A DNA stretch of 64,000 bases from Lachnospira hominis (ex Liu et al. 2021). GTDB lineage: Bacteria; Bacillota; Clostridia; Lachnospirales; Lachnospiraceae. The stretch is from the NCBI RefSeq assembly GCF_014287955.1, contig NZ_JACOPD010000006.1, forward strand, positions 1 to 64,000, in the 5' to 3' direction. Position numbers and translations under genes: made by a program. Positions 24,636-33,249 of this stretch are shown piece after piece (positions within the stretch are counted from its first letter, which is position 1; every line of letters begins with the position of its first letter). The notes below the pieces were generated by a model, which was given only the letters and a program-made list of their open reading frames with translations, did not search any database and was not told the origin of the DNA.

Positions 24636-26153
24636 ATGAAGAATAAATTATTTACAATTTTAATCGGTCTTGCCATGGTGGCAGCAATTCTGCCTGCCTA
24701 TAAAGTAAAGGCGGAGGAAACGGGACACAAACATTGCATATGCGGTGCACAGCATACAGAAAAAGGAGACCATGTAAGCGATACGCAGACAGAGTATTCT
24801 ACAAGATTGTATATGAAAGACGGAAAACTTATGATGGGTGACGGAGAGTGGGAAACAAGAGAAACTGCTCTTACACCATATGTTTCATATGATGCGTATT
24901 CATTGGAAAGCGGAAATTATTATCTTGACACGGACCTTGAGTTTAGTTATGAACTTATAGAAATGCCTGTTCTTTTTATTGACGGAGATGTAAATCTTTG
25001 CCTTAACGGTCACAGTATTATACTGGCTTCATCACAAAGTTCTGTAATTGAAGTTATTAAAGGAAAAAGTCTTACTTTGACCGATTGTAAAGGCGGAGGA
25101 AATATTTCACACAAAGGTATTTATTCTGCGGGACACGGAATAACTACAGCAGGAACATTTAATATGTATGGAGGAAATATCACTAATAATTTTACATTTG
25201 GAGTGACCAACAATATTGCTGATAAGGCCAACAACGGCGGTGGTGTGTTTATTGAACCGAACTGTACAATGAACATGTATGGCGGAACAATCACTAATAA
25301 CAAAGCTGTAAGCGGAAAGGATTCTTCAACAGGTGAAGCCATTGAAGGACACGGCGGTGGTGTCTATGTTTCAAAAGACAGCGAATTTAACATGTATGGC
25401 GGTGAGATTAGTGGTAACAAATCAAATTTAACAGGAGGCGGTGTATACAATCTCGGCACAATGACTGTGTCAGGTGATGCAAAGATTTCCGGAAACGGAA
25501 AAAACAGCAGAAATTACAGCAATGCCTATATGGGAGAAAGAGGAACTCTCACAATCGGCGGTAAACTGACAGGAAAGATAGGCGTCAGCAAGTATGACAG
25601 TAAAGTTGGTGACGTTGTCGTAACAGGTGCCGATGCGGACACAGATTACAGTGCAATATTTTTTAGTGACAATTTTAACTTCGATGTTAAACATGATGGC
25701 AATAATATTGTGTTGATACCACACACACATGTTTTGGGAGAATGGAAACACAATGGTATTTTACACTGGCATGAATGTGAGGTTTGTTCCAAAGTGCTTG
25801 ATGATGCAGAACATACATGGGATGAGGGTGTAATTACAAAGGAGCCTACAACCGATGCCGAAGGTGAGAAAACTTTCACATGTGATGTATGTAAAGCAAC
25901 AAAAACGGAAGCGATTGACAAGCTGCCTGTTGTAAATGACGAAATTCAGGATGGCTCAAACAATTCACAGGATACAGATGTTTCTGACAAAAATCAGAAT
26001 AATGGCACAACAGGTGAACAGAATAATGACACGTCTGCAATAACATCTCCGGAGACAGGAGACAAGATGAATCTTGTATTGTGGATTGCCCTGCTGGCTG
26101 TAAGCACAAGTACAGTTATCGGTACGGCTGTTGTAAAAAGAAAAACAATATAA
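24636..26153 (+). CDS. Cell-wall anchored beta-helix surface protein
   Basis: A 505-residue secreted protein. Residues 1-26 form a signal peptide (hydrophobic core ending KVKAEE). The middle part (about 115-300) has repeats such as NMYGGxITNN and GGGVY that build a right-handed parallel beta-helix. A region rich in His and Cys (HTHVLGEWKHNG, CEVCSKVL, CDVCKATK) follows, also seen in other clostridial surface proteins. The C-terminus has the sorting signal SPETGD, a hydrophobic segment and VKRKTI, so a sortase should attach it to the wall. The 154-bp upstream region holds an AT-rich promoter-like stretch and two ATTCGTGC copies 21 bp apart. The binding partner is unknown. Confidence 0.85.
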   Translation: MKNKLFTILIGLAMVAAILPAYKVKAEETGHKHCICGAQHTEKGDHVSDTQTEYSTRLYMKDGKLMMGDGEWETRETALTPYVSYDAYSLESGNYYLDTDLEFSYELIEMPVLFIDGDVNLCLNGHSIILASSQSSVIEVIKGKSLTLTDCKGGGNISHKGIYSAGHGITTAGTFNMYGGNITNNFTFGVTNNIADKANNGGGVFIEPNCTMNMYGGTITNNKAVSGKDSSTGEAIEGHGGGVYVSKDSEFNMYGGEISGNKSNLTGGGVYNLGTMTVSGDAKISGNGKNSRNYSNAYMGERGTLTIGGKLTGKIGVSKYDSKVGDVVVTGADADTDYSAIFFSDNFNFDVKHDGNNIVLIPHTHVLGEWKHNGILHWHECEVCSKVLDDAEHTWDEGVITKEPTTDAEGEKTFTCDVCKATKTEAIDKLPVVNDEIQDGSNNSQDTDVSDKNQNNGTTGEQNNDTSAITSPETGDKMNLVLWIALLAVSTSTVIGTAVVKRKTI

Positions 26154-26183
26154 TATATAAACAATAAAACGTATTAAATTGCA

Positions 26184-26211
26184 AGGCGGCTATCGGAAAC
26201 GATGGCCGCCT
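26184..26211 (+). terminator. GC-rich hairpin after the surface protein gene
   Basis: GGCGGC and GCCGCC pair, extended by ATCG/CGAT with a GAAA tetraloop. The stem is strong, but what follows is TAAAATT rather than a U-run, so termination may be weak or factor-assisted. Confidence 0.6.
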
Positions 26212-26289
26212 AAAATTATGAGAGAATAATATTGAAAAGATTAGTAAATAATGATATTATTATCGCAAAATACATATAAAAGAGGAAAT

Positions 26290-26679
26290 ATGTCTATGCA
26301 ATCAAAAGTGAATGAAGCGGCAAAAAGAAAAAATTGTGGTTATAATTGTGCCCAGGCAGTGGCATGCACGTATTGTGACATGGCTGGTATTGATGAAGAA
26401 ACAGCAAAAAATCTTACACAGGGTTTTGCTGCTGGTATTGGAGGCAGTATGGAAGCAACATGTGGAGCGATAATAGGTGCAGTTAGTGTATTAGGTATGA
26501 TTAATAAAGATGCCGTGAAAACAATGCAGGGTTCAAGAAGAATAATCAATAGATTTAAGGAACAAAATGGTACAGTTGTCTGTAAGGAATTAAAAGGAAT
26601 AAATGATGGGGTTGTAAAAAGAGAATGTATTGACTGTGTGAAAGATGCAGCGTTATTTCTTGAGGATGAATTAAAATAA
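26290..26679 (+). CDS. C-GCAxxG-C-C family protein
   Basis: A 129-residue protein of a family named after its conserved Cys pattern. Here the pattern is GYNCAQAV near residue 15, a Gly-rich stretch GFAAGIGGSMEATCGA near 45-60, CKEL, and CIDC before the C-terminal helix. The conserved Cys suggest a redox or metal-binding role; the family is common in anaerobes and often annotated as a putative redox-active protein. The start at 26290 follows AGAGGAAAT; ATG 26296 is also possible and ATG 26251 unlikely. No operon link is clear. Confidence 0.85.
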   Translation: MSMQSKVNEAAKRKNCGYNCAQAVACTYCDMAGIDEETAKNLTQGFAAGIGGSMEATCGAIIGAVSVLGMINKDAVKTMQGSRRIINRFKEQNGTVVCKELKGINDGVVKRECIDCVKDAALFLEDELK

Positions 26680-26738
26680 GATGGTATTTTGAGCTATACT
26701 TTTAATGTGTTATTTAATAATTATCAGAGGATATTTTT

Positions 26739-27314
26739 ATGAAAGAAAATGAAAAAAAATCCAGAATACTTTTACAGCTTTTTATAACATTTATGAAAAT
26801 AGGCACATTCACTTTCGGCGGTGGTTATGCAATGATTCCGCTTATTCAGAGAGAGACTGTGGTGAAAAGAAAATGGGTAGATGATGAAGATATACTTAAT
26901 ATTGTAGCAATAGCAGAGAGTACGCCGGGCCCCATAGCGATAAATACTTCGACATTTGTAGGATATCGTGTTGGAGGATTTTGGGGAGCTGTTGTTGGAA
27001 CGGCTGGCATGATACTGCCGTCATTTGTAATAATACTGGCGATTTCTTTTGTATTGAAAAGATTTCAGGATATACAGATTGTAAAGTATGCATTTAATGG
27101 TATACGAGCCGGTGTACTGGCACTTATAATAAGAGCATTGTGGCTTATGTACAAGAATGTTAAAAAGTCAGCTGTGACATATATAGTTATGGCTGCAGCA
27201 TTTGTTTTATGTGCATTTGCTGATGTTAATGTAATTATTGTTATAGCATGCTGTGCATTATTTGGACTTATAACATCTTATATAAAAACAGGAAAAGAGA
27301 AGCAGAATATATGA
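26739..27314 (+). CDS. chrA: Chromate transporter family protein, half 1
   Basis: A 191-residue member of the CHR family with about five or six membrane segments. The family motifs FGGGYAMIPL and ESTPGPIAINTSTFVG are present in the N-terminal half. It is a short (single-domain) homologue and its stop overlaps the start of a second one, so the two halves likely form a heterodimer equivalent to long ChrA. CHR proteins export chromate in some bacteria; in gut anaerobes the physiological anion is unknown. Confidence 0.88.
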   Translation: MKENEKKSRILLQLFITFMKIGTFTFGGGYAMIPLIQRETVVKRKWVDDEDILNIVAIAESTPGPIAINTSTFVGYRVGGFWGAVVGTAGMILPSFVIILAISFVLKRFQDIQIVKYAFNGIRAGVLALIIRALWLMYKNVKKSAVTYIVMAAAFVLCAFADVNVIIVIACCALFGLITSYIKTGKEKQNI

Positions 27315-27871
27315 TATATATCAGATTATTATGGACATTTTTTAAAATAGGTGCTTTTACATTCGGAGGAGGCTATGCAATGCTTCCGCTTGTAGAGAGT
27401 GAAGTCATGGCACATGGGTGGATGGATGAACAGGATATCGTTAATTTTATAGCGGTCAGCGAAAGTACGCCGGGCTCATTTGCTATAAATGTTGCTACAT
27501 ATGTAGGGGAAGAAGTTGCCGGTATTGCCGGTTCGGTATGTGCAACACTTGGTGTTGTGCTGCCGTCGTTTATAATAATTCTCATAATAGCCGGATGTTA
27601 TAAGAAATTCAGGGACAGCGGCATTATAAAAGGGTGTATGAGCGGACTTAAACCAGCAGTTGTCGGACTTATCGGAGCTTCAGTTATATCAGTAGGCAGG
27701 GAAGTATTTATTCCTGATGGATTAGCAGTGGAAATTTTTAAGGCAGCAGGTACATATGTTTCCGCAGGAATACTTGTGATTGCACTTATTTTGTCATTTA
27801 AAAAAGTACATCCGATTATAATAATCATTTTAAGTGCAATATTAGGGATAGCAGCCGGATATATTGCATAA
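27311..27871 (+). CDS. chrA: Chromate transporter family protein, half 2
   Basis: The second single-domain CHR protein (186 residues), with FGGGYAMLPL and ESTPGSFAINVATYVG. The start at 27311 shares ATGA with the stop of half 1, which argues for coupled translation and a fixed 1:1 ratio. The longer frame from 27248 would run deep into half 1 and is rejected. Both halves begin with the same N-terminal motif order, so they arose by duplication and probably insert in opposite orientations. Confidence 0.88.
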   Translation: MIYIRLLWTFFKIGAFTFGGGYAMLPLVESEVMAHGWMDEQDIVNFIAVSESTPGSFAINVATYVGEEVAGIAGSVCATLGVVLPSFIIILIIAGCYKKFRDSGIIKGCMSGLKPAVVGLIGASVISVGREVFIPDGLAVEIFKAAGTYVSAGILVIALILSFKKVHPIIIIILSAILGIAAGYIA

Positions 27872-27960
27872 AAATAAGAAATGTACATTTTACCATATAT
27901 GTGATATACTATATTCTATTGTATTATGACATTAAATACTTTTAAAGGAGAAAATAAATT

Positions 27961-29058
27961 ATGAAACTTGGTATCGTAGGTCTGCCAAATGTTGGTAAGA
28001 GTACATTATTTAATTCACTTACAAAAGCCGGAGCTGAGTCTGCAAACTATCCGTTCTGTACAATTGATCCTAATGTTGGCGTTGTTACAGTTCCAGATGA
28101 AAGACTTGACAGACTTGCAGCACTCTATAATTCAGCAAAGATTACACCTGCTGTTATTGAATTTGTTGATATTGCCGGTCTTGTTAAAGGTGCATCAAAA
28201 GGTGAAGGACTTGGTAATCAGTTCCTTGCAAATATCAGGGAAGTTGATGCGATTGTCCATGTTGTAAGATGTTTTGAAGACAGCAATATTGTTCATGTAG
28301 ATGGTTCAATTGACCCATTAAGAGATATTGAGACAATTAATCTTGAGCTTATTTTCTCAGATATGGAAGTTCTCGAGAGAAGACTTTCTAAGCAGAAGAG
28401 AGCATCATATAACAATAAAGAGATTGCAAAAGAATGTGATTTGATTGAGAGACTTATTGCGTTCCTTGAAGCAGGCAATCTTGCAAAGAATTTTGAACTT
28501 GAAGATGAAGATGAAGAGGCATTTTTCAAAGAATACAATCTTCTTACAGCAAAGCCTGTAATTTTTGCGGCAAATGTAACAGAGGATGATTTGGCAAATG
28601 ATGGTGCTGATAACAAGTATGTTCAGGCAGTACGTGAATTTGCAGAGAAAGAACATTGTGGAGTATTTGTAATCTGTGCACAGATTGAGCAGGAAATTTC
28701 AGAACTTGATGATGATGAGAAGAAGATGTTCCTCGAAGACCTTGGACTCAAGTCTTCAGGACTTGATAAGCTTATTTCAGCAAGCTACAGTCTTCTTGGA
28801 CTTATCAGCTATCTCACAGCAGGTGAGACAGAGACAAGAGCGTGGACAATTACTAAGGGTACAAAAGCACCTCAGGCAGCCGGAAAGATTCACAGTGATT
28901 TTGAGAGAGGCTTTATTAAGGCAGAAGTTGTATCTTATGACGATTTAATTAACTGCGGTTCATATAATGCTGCAAAAGAAAAAGGTCTTGTAAGAATGGA
29001 AGGAAAAGAATATGTTGTTAAAGATGGCGATGTTATTCTTTTCAGATTCAATGTATAA
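27961..29058 (+). CDS. ychF: Redox-regulated ATPase YchF (Obg-like)
   Basis: A 365-residue P-loop protein of the Obg family that prefers ATP to GTP. G1 is GLPNVGKST (residues 7-15), G2/G3 follow with DIAGLVKGASKGEGLGNQ, and ANV(TE) replaces the usual NKxD, the change behind ATP preference. A coiled helical insert (about 125-200) and the C-terminal TGS domain are complete. The start follows AAAGGAG. It stands alone between chrA and the dcw cluster and is probably involved in ribosome and stress functions. Confidence 0.95.
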   Translation: MKLGIVGLPNVGKSTLFNSLTKAGAESANYPFCTIDPNVGVVTVPDERLDRLAALYNSAKITPAVIEFVDIAGLVKGASKGEGLGNQFLANIREVDAIVHVVRCFEDSNIVHVDGSIDPLRDIETINLELIFSDMEVLERRLSKQKRASYNNKEIAKECDLIERLIAFLEAGNLAKNFELEDEDEEAFFKEYNLLTAKPVIFAANVTEDDLANDGADNKYVQAVREFAEKEHCGVFVICAQIEQEISELDDDEKKMFLEDLGLKSSGLDKLISASYSLLGLISYLTAGETETRAWTITKGTKAPQAAGKIHSDFERGFIKAEVVSYDDLINCGSYNAAKEKGLVRMEGKEYVVKDGDVILFRFNV

Positions 29059-29159
29059 AACCAATTTATAAAGAATTGTAAAATTTTTGTGAAATATATT
29101 ACAAAACAAAAAATCTATATATTGTGGGCTTTACTACGTTAATACACTATATAAATACA

Positions 29160-29206
29160 AACAGAGCAGATATTGAGGAATTTCCAATATTTGCTCTGTT
29201 TTTTTT
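29160..29206 (+). terminator. Terminator between ychF and the dcw cluster
   Basis: AACAGAGCA and an inner ATATT pair with AATAT and TGCTCTGTT; eight T follow. The 100 bp between ychF and this site is AT-rich with no gene visible. Confidence 0.85.
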
Positions 29207-29219
29207 GTACAAAAAAGAC

Positions 29220-29248
29220 TTGTGTTTTAGCTAAAATAAGTATAAAAT
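29220..29248 (+). promoter_or_regulatory. Promoter of the dcw cluster (mraZ promoter)
   Basis: The -35 TTGTGT (29220-29225) and -10 TAAAAT (29243-29248) are 17 bp apart. The predicted start near 29255 is at the first MraZ box, so bound MraZ would block initiation. Confidence 0.65.
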
Positions 29249-29255
29249 TGACCAT

Positions 29256-29292
29256 AAAGTGGTGGAAAGTGGTAGCAAATGGTTTAAAGTGG
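29256..29292 (+). promoter_or_regulatory. MraZ operator: four 10-bp phased AAAGTGG boxes
   Basis: AAAGTGG occurs at 29256-29262, 29266-29272 and 29286-29292, with a degenerate copy CAAATGG at 29276-29282. The period is exactly 10 bp. MraZ binds direct repeats of this kind ahead of its own gene in several bacteria, which supports autoregulation of the cluster. Confidence 0.8.
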
Positions 29293-29311
29293 TAAATGGA
29301 GGCACGAAATT

Positions 29312-29749
29312 ATGTTTATGGGAGAATATAACCATACAATTGATGCCAAAGGGCGTCTTATTGTACCGGCGAAGTTCCGTGAAATATTAGGTGATAATTT
29401 TATTGTTACCAAAGGTCTCGACGGCTGCCTTTTTGTTTACCCGAATGATGAATGGACCAGATTTGAAGAAAAGCTGAAAAGCTTACCACTTACTAATAAA
29501 AATGCCAGACAGTTTACACGTTTTTTCCTTGCCGGAGCAGCGGCATGCGAAGTTGATAAACAGGGAAGAATACTTCTCCCACAGGTTTTAAGGGAGTTTG
29601 CCAGTCTCGAGAAGGACGTTGTGCTTGTCGGAGTTGCAAGCAGAATCGAAATATGGAGCAGAGAACGCTGGGATGAATCTATGAATACATATGATGGTGA
29701 CATGGATGAAGTGGCAGAAAATATGGAAAGTCTGGGATTTAGTATATAG
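29312..29749 (+). CDS. mraZ: Transcriptional regulator MraZ
   Basis: A 145-residue protein with two SpoVT/AbrB-type swapped-hairpin domains. The first has [22 protein letters not shown] split as its family motif, and the second has [18 protein letters not shown]. It forms rings and binds DNA repeats in the dcw promoter, here the four boxes just upstream. The start follows GGAGG. As first gene of the cluster it is expected to repress its own operon, opposed by RsmH in some species. Confidence 0.96.
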   Translation: MFMGEYNHTIDAKGRLIVPAKFREILGDNFIVTKGLDGCLFVYPNDEWTRFEEKLKSLPLTNKNARQFTRFFLAGAAACEVDKQGRILLPQVLREFASLEKDVVLVGVASRIEIWSRERWDESMNTYDGDMDEVAENMESLGFSI

Positions 29750-29781
29750 CAGTTTACTAAGTGTAAAGGAAAGATTCGGAT

Positions 29782-30726
29782 ATGGAGTTTAAGCACAAAT
29801 CAGTTTTATTGGAAGAGACAATTGAAAATCTGAATATAAAGCCGGATGGTATTTATGTGGATGGAACGCTTGGCGGAGGCGGACATTCATATGAGATTGC
29901 TAAAAGACTCACTGCCGGAGGAAGACTTATAGGAATAGACCAGGATGCAGATGCGATTAAGGCAGCTACAGACAGATTAAAGGGATTTGCTGACAGGGTT
30001 ACGATAGTAAGAAATAATTATTGTAATATTGCAGATGTACTTGACGAACTGGGAATAGTCAAGGTTGACGGAATAATACTTGACCTTGGAGTTTCATCTT
30101 ATCAGCTTGATACAGCTGAACGTGGATTTACATATAATGTAGATGCACCTCTTGATATGAGAATGGATCAGAGGCAGCAGATAACAGCAAAAGACATAGT
30201 AAATACATACAGTGAATTTGATTTATACAGAATAATCCGTGATTATGGAGAAGATAAATTTGCAAAAAACATTGCAAAACATATAGTTGCAAGACGTACT
30301 GAAAAGCCAATAGAGACAACATTTGAACTCAATGATGTCATAAAGGCAGCTATACCGATGAAGTGCAGGATTAACGGAGGACATCCTGCAAAAAGGACAT
30401 TTCAGGCAATAAGAATAGAATTAAATCATGAGCTTGATGTTCTTGAAAATTCTATTGATACAATGATAGACCGCCTAAATGCGGATGGAAGATTATGTAT
30501 TATTACATTCCATTCTCTTGAGGACAGAATTGTAAAAGTAAGATTTAAAAATAATGAGAACCCATGTACATGTCCACCAGATTTTCCGGTATGTGTATGT
30601 GGAAAGAAATCAAAGGGAAAGGTTATTACAAGAAAACCGATACTTCCGTCTGAAGAAGAACTTAGTGTTAATTCACGTTCGAAAAGTGCTAAGTTAAGAG
30701 TGTTTGAAAGAGCAGGGGAGGCTTAA
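29782..30726 (+). CDS. rsmH: 16S rRNA m4C1402 methyltransferase RsmH
   Basis: A 314-residue SAM-dependent enzyme that N4-methylates C1402 in the decoding centre. The SAM-binding motif is [10 protein letters not shown] (about 27-36), followed by GIDQDADA and the region GVSSYQLD. A Cys-rich C-terminal strip ([13 protein letters not shown]) is usual in clostridial members. The gene lies 32 bp after mraZ and 2 bp before ftsL. Confidence 0.96.
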   Translation: MEFKHKSVLLEETIENLNIKPDGIYVDGTLGGGGHSYEIAKRLTAGGRLIGIDQDADAIKAATDRLKGFADRVTIVRNNYCNIADVLDELGIVKVDGIILDLGVSSYQLDTAERGFTYNVDAPLDMRMDQRQQITAKDIVNTYSEFDLYRIIRDYGEDKFAKNIAKHIVARRTEKPIETTFELNDVIKAAIPMKCRINGGHPAKRTFQAIRIELNHELDVLENSIDTMIDRLNADGRLCIITFHSLEDRIVKVRFKNNENPCTCPPDFPVCVCGKKSKGKVITRKPILPSEEELSVNSRSKSAKLRVFERAGEA

Positions 30727-30728
30727 AA

Positions 30729-31241
30729 ATGGCTGGTAGGAGAGTTGAAAATCAAAGAAGACAAAAATATGGCACAAGTTCATATGTGAGTGGAAATACT
30801 GTAAGAAAACTTGCAGCTGCACCACAGAGAAGATATGAAGAATATGATATACCTAAGGAAGTTGAAATAACAGAGGAAGACCGGATTGCCATCAGAAAAA
30901 AGCGTAAGGCAATACATCGTGCCAACAGACTTAATTTCCTGTATACAGTCGGAGTGTCAGCTATTGTTATTACAATATTTGCAATATGCTTACAATATCT
31001 GAATGTCCAGTCACAGGTCAAGACTAACTCAACAGCAGTTACAAGGCTTCAGTCAGAACTTAATGAACTTACTAATTCTAATGATGAACTTGAACTTGAA
31101 ATTAATGCAGGCATAGATTACGAACAGATTTATAATACAGCTGTAAATGAACTTGGAATGGTTTATCCTGAGAGAGATCAGGTTATTACATATGATGCGG
31201 GAGTAAGTGAGTACGTAAAACAGTATCATGATATTCCATAA
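30729..31241 (+). CDS. ftsL: Cell division protein FtsL-like
   Basis: A 170-residue bitopic protein: a long basic cytoplasmic N-terminus (1-75), one membrane segment near 77-96, then a coiled coil with heptads (VTRLQSELNELTNSNDELELE). Position between rsmH and the first PBP gene is the FtsL slot of the dcw cluster. Sequence conservation of FtsL is low, so the name rests on topology and order. It should join the FtsQ/DivIC complex that activates FtsW and the PBP at the septum. Confidence 0.85.
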   Translation: MAGRRVENQRRQKYGTSSYVSGNTVRKLAAAPQRRYEEYDIPKEVEITEEDRIAIRKKRKAIHRANRLNFLYTVGVSAIVITIFAICLQYLNVQSQVKTNSTAVTRLQSELNELTNSNDELELEINAGIDYEQIYNTAVNELGMVYPERDQVITYDAGVSEYVKQYHDIP

Positions 31242-31261
31242 GATTATATTACATTTGATAT

Positions 31262-33181
31262 ATGGGAGAATTCAGAACGCATATGAATAACGAAGAACTT
31301 AGACGTAATAAATACAGAAGAAAAAAGGCAATGCTTAGGAAAGTACAAAACAAAATGGGCGTTGCCTTTTTTGTTATAATTCTTGTACTCTTTGCATTGG
31401 CAGTGAGAATACTTCTCATCAACTATAATCACGGAGAAGCTTATTCTAAGACGGTACTTGACCATCAGAGTTATACATCTACAACAATACCTTACAAGAG
31501 AGGTCAGATTCAGGATGCTAATGGAACAGTTCTTGCGTATAGTGAGAGAGTATACAACCTGATACTTGACCCGAAACTTATATTGTCTGATGAAAAGTAT
31601 AAAGAACCGACACTTACGGCATTGACAGAATGTTTTGATTTAAAAAGAAGTGATCTTGAGTCAATTCTTGCAACTAAAAGCACAAGTCAGTATGAGAAGC
31701 TGTTAAAAGAGCTGACAAAAGATGAAATCTCAGAATTTGAGAGCCGTGTGGAAGATACAAAAAATAATCCATATATAAAAGGTGTGTGGTTTGAAGACAG
31801 CTATATAAGAAAATATCCATTTTCTACACTGGCGGCCGATGTAATTGGATTTGCAAGTGCTGCAAATGGCGGTGAGCTTGGGCTTGAAAATTATTATGAT
31901 GAGGAACTGTCCGGAACAGATGGTATTTCATACAGTTATGTAGGTGAAAATCTTGATGTTGAGACACAGGAGAAAAAAGCTGAAGATGGCTATAATCTTG
32001 TGACAACAATAGATTATAAAGTACAGAGCATAATTGAAAATAAAATAAAAGAATTAAATGCCGAAAGACCATCAAAGTCAACGGCTGTAATTGCAATGAA
32101 TCCAAAGACGGGGGAGATTCTTGCAATGGCAAGTTATCCGACATTTAATCTTAACAATCCGAGAGACCTGAGTGGTGTGTACACACAGGAAGAGTTGAGC
32201 ACAATGACTGATATAGAGATGACTGATGCCATGTATGCATTGTGGAGTAATTATTGTGTTTCTACTATATATGAGCCGGGTTCAACTTTCAAGCCATTTA
32301 CGGTAGCAGAGGGACTTGAGGAAGGTGTTATACATGATGGCGATACATTTTACTGCGGTGGTTTCATGGAAGTCAGCGGAAGCATAATCAACTGCCATGA
32401 ACACAGCGGACATGGTACTGTTACAGTAAAAGAAGGTCTTATACAGTCATGTAATCCGACTATGATGCAGATTGCAGCAAAGCTTGGTGGTGTGAAAATT
32501 GCGAAATATGCGGCACTTTTTGGATTTGGTAACAGGACAGGCATTGATTTGCCGGGCGAGGAAGCCGGTCTTACAATCGGTGAGAAGATGACAGTCATTG
32601 ATGCAGCATGTAACTCTTTTGGACAGAATATCAATGTAAATATGGTTCAGATGGCAGCGGCATTTTCATCACTTGTAAATGGTGGTAATTATTATCAGCC
32701 TCATATAGTAAAAAGAATTGAAAAGAGTACAGGAGAAGTCGTAAAAACGATAGAACCTAATCTTGTAAGACAGACTGTAACATCAGAGACATCACAGCTG
32801 CTACGCACATATTTAAGAGCCGGCGTAGATGAAGGACTTGCCAGAAAGTCAGGTGTTGCAGGATATGCTATCGGTGGTAAAACGGGAACGGCACAGAAAC
32901 AGCCGCGAGAAGATAAGAAGTGGGTTGTATCTTATATAGGATGTGCACCTACTGATGACCCACAGCTTGTATTGTATACAGTAATTGATGAACCATTTGA
33001 GACAAACGGAACATCAGGAAGTTCTCTTGATGCACTTAATCTTTCAAGAAGTATCTACGAGGAGGCTCTTCCATATCTTAATATTTATAAAGATATTAAG
33101 GCAGAACCGGTTGATACAACCAATAGTGCAGTTGAATCAACTGTAGAACTTCCGGATACAACAAATACAAATAATAATTAA
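31262..33181 (+). CDS. ftsI: Peptidoglycan D,D-transpeptidase (class B PBP, FtsI/Pbp2B)
   Basis: A 639-residue septal transpeptidase. An N-terminal membrane anchor (about 32-55) is followed by the PBP dimerisation domain and the transpeptidase domain, with active-site Ser341 in STFK, SCN, and Lys540 in KTGT. It ends in an Asn/Thr-rich tail, without PASTA repeats. The start at 31262 has no clear ribosome site; ATG 31283 with GGGAGA upstream is an alternative. It is the first of two class B PBP genes in a row. Confidence 0.93.
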   Translation: MGEFRTHMNNEELRRNKYRRKKAMLRKVQNKMGVAFFVIILVLFALAVRILLINYNHGEAYSKTVLDHQSYTSTTIPYKRGQIQDANGTVLAYSERVYNLILDPKLILSDEKYKEPTLTALTECFDLKRSDLESILATKSTSQYEKLLKELTKDEISEFESRVEDTKNNPYIKGVWFEDSYIRKYPFSTLAADVIGFASAANGGELGLENYYDEELSGTDGISYSYVGENLDVETQEKKAEDGYNLVTTIDYKVQSIIENKIKELNAERPSKSTAVIAMNPKTGEILAMASYPTFNLNNPRDLSGVYTQEELSTMTDIEMTDAMYALWSNYCVSTIYEPGSTFKPFTVAEGLEEGVIHDGDTFYCGGFMEVSGSIINCHEHSGHGTVTVKEGLIQSCNPTMMQIAAKLGGVKIAKYAALFGFGNRTGIDLPGEEAGLTIGEKMTVIDAACNSFGQNINVNMVQMAAAFSSLVNGGNYYQPHIVKRIEKSTGEVVKTIEPNLVRQTVTSETSQLLRTYLRAGVDEGLARKSGVAGYAIGGKTGTAQKQPREDKKWVVSYIGCAPTDDPQLVLYTVIDEPFETNGTSGSSLDALNLSRSIYEEALPYLNIYKDIKAEPVDTTNSAVESTVELPDTTNTNNN

Positions 33182-33249
33182 AAAGAGTGATTATATCCGT
33201 TATATAGTACATAAAATTATGTAAGCCACTGACATATCAGGAGATGTTT

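Noticed and set aside
26739..27871. Frameshifted single chrA gene
   Set aside because: The two frames each start with the full N-terminal CHR motif and overlap as ATGA, so they are two intact half-size genes, not a broken one.
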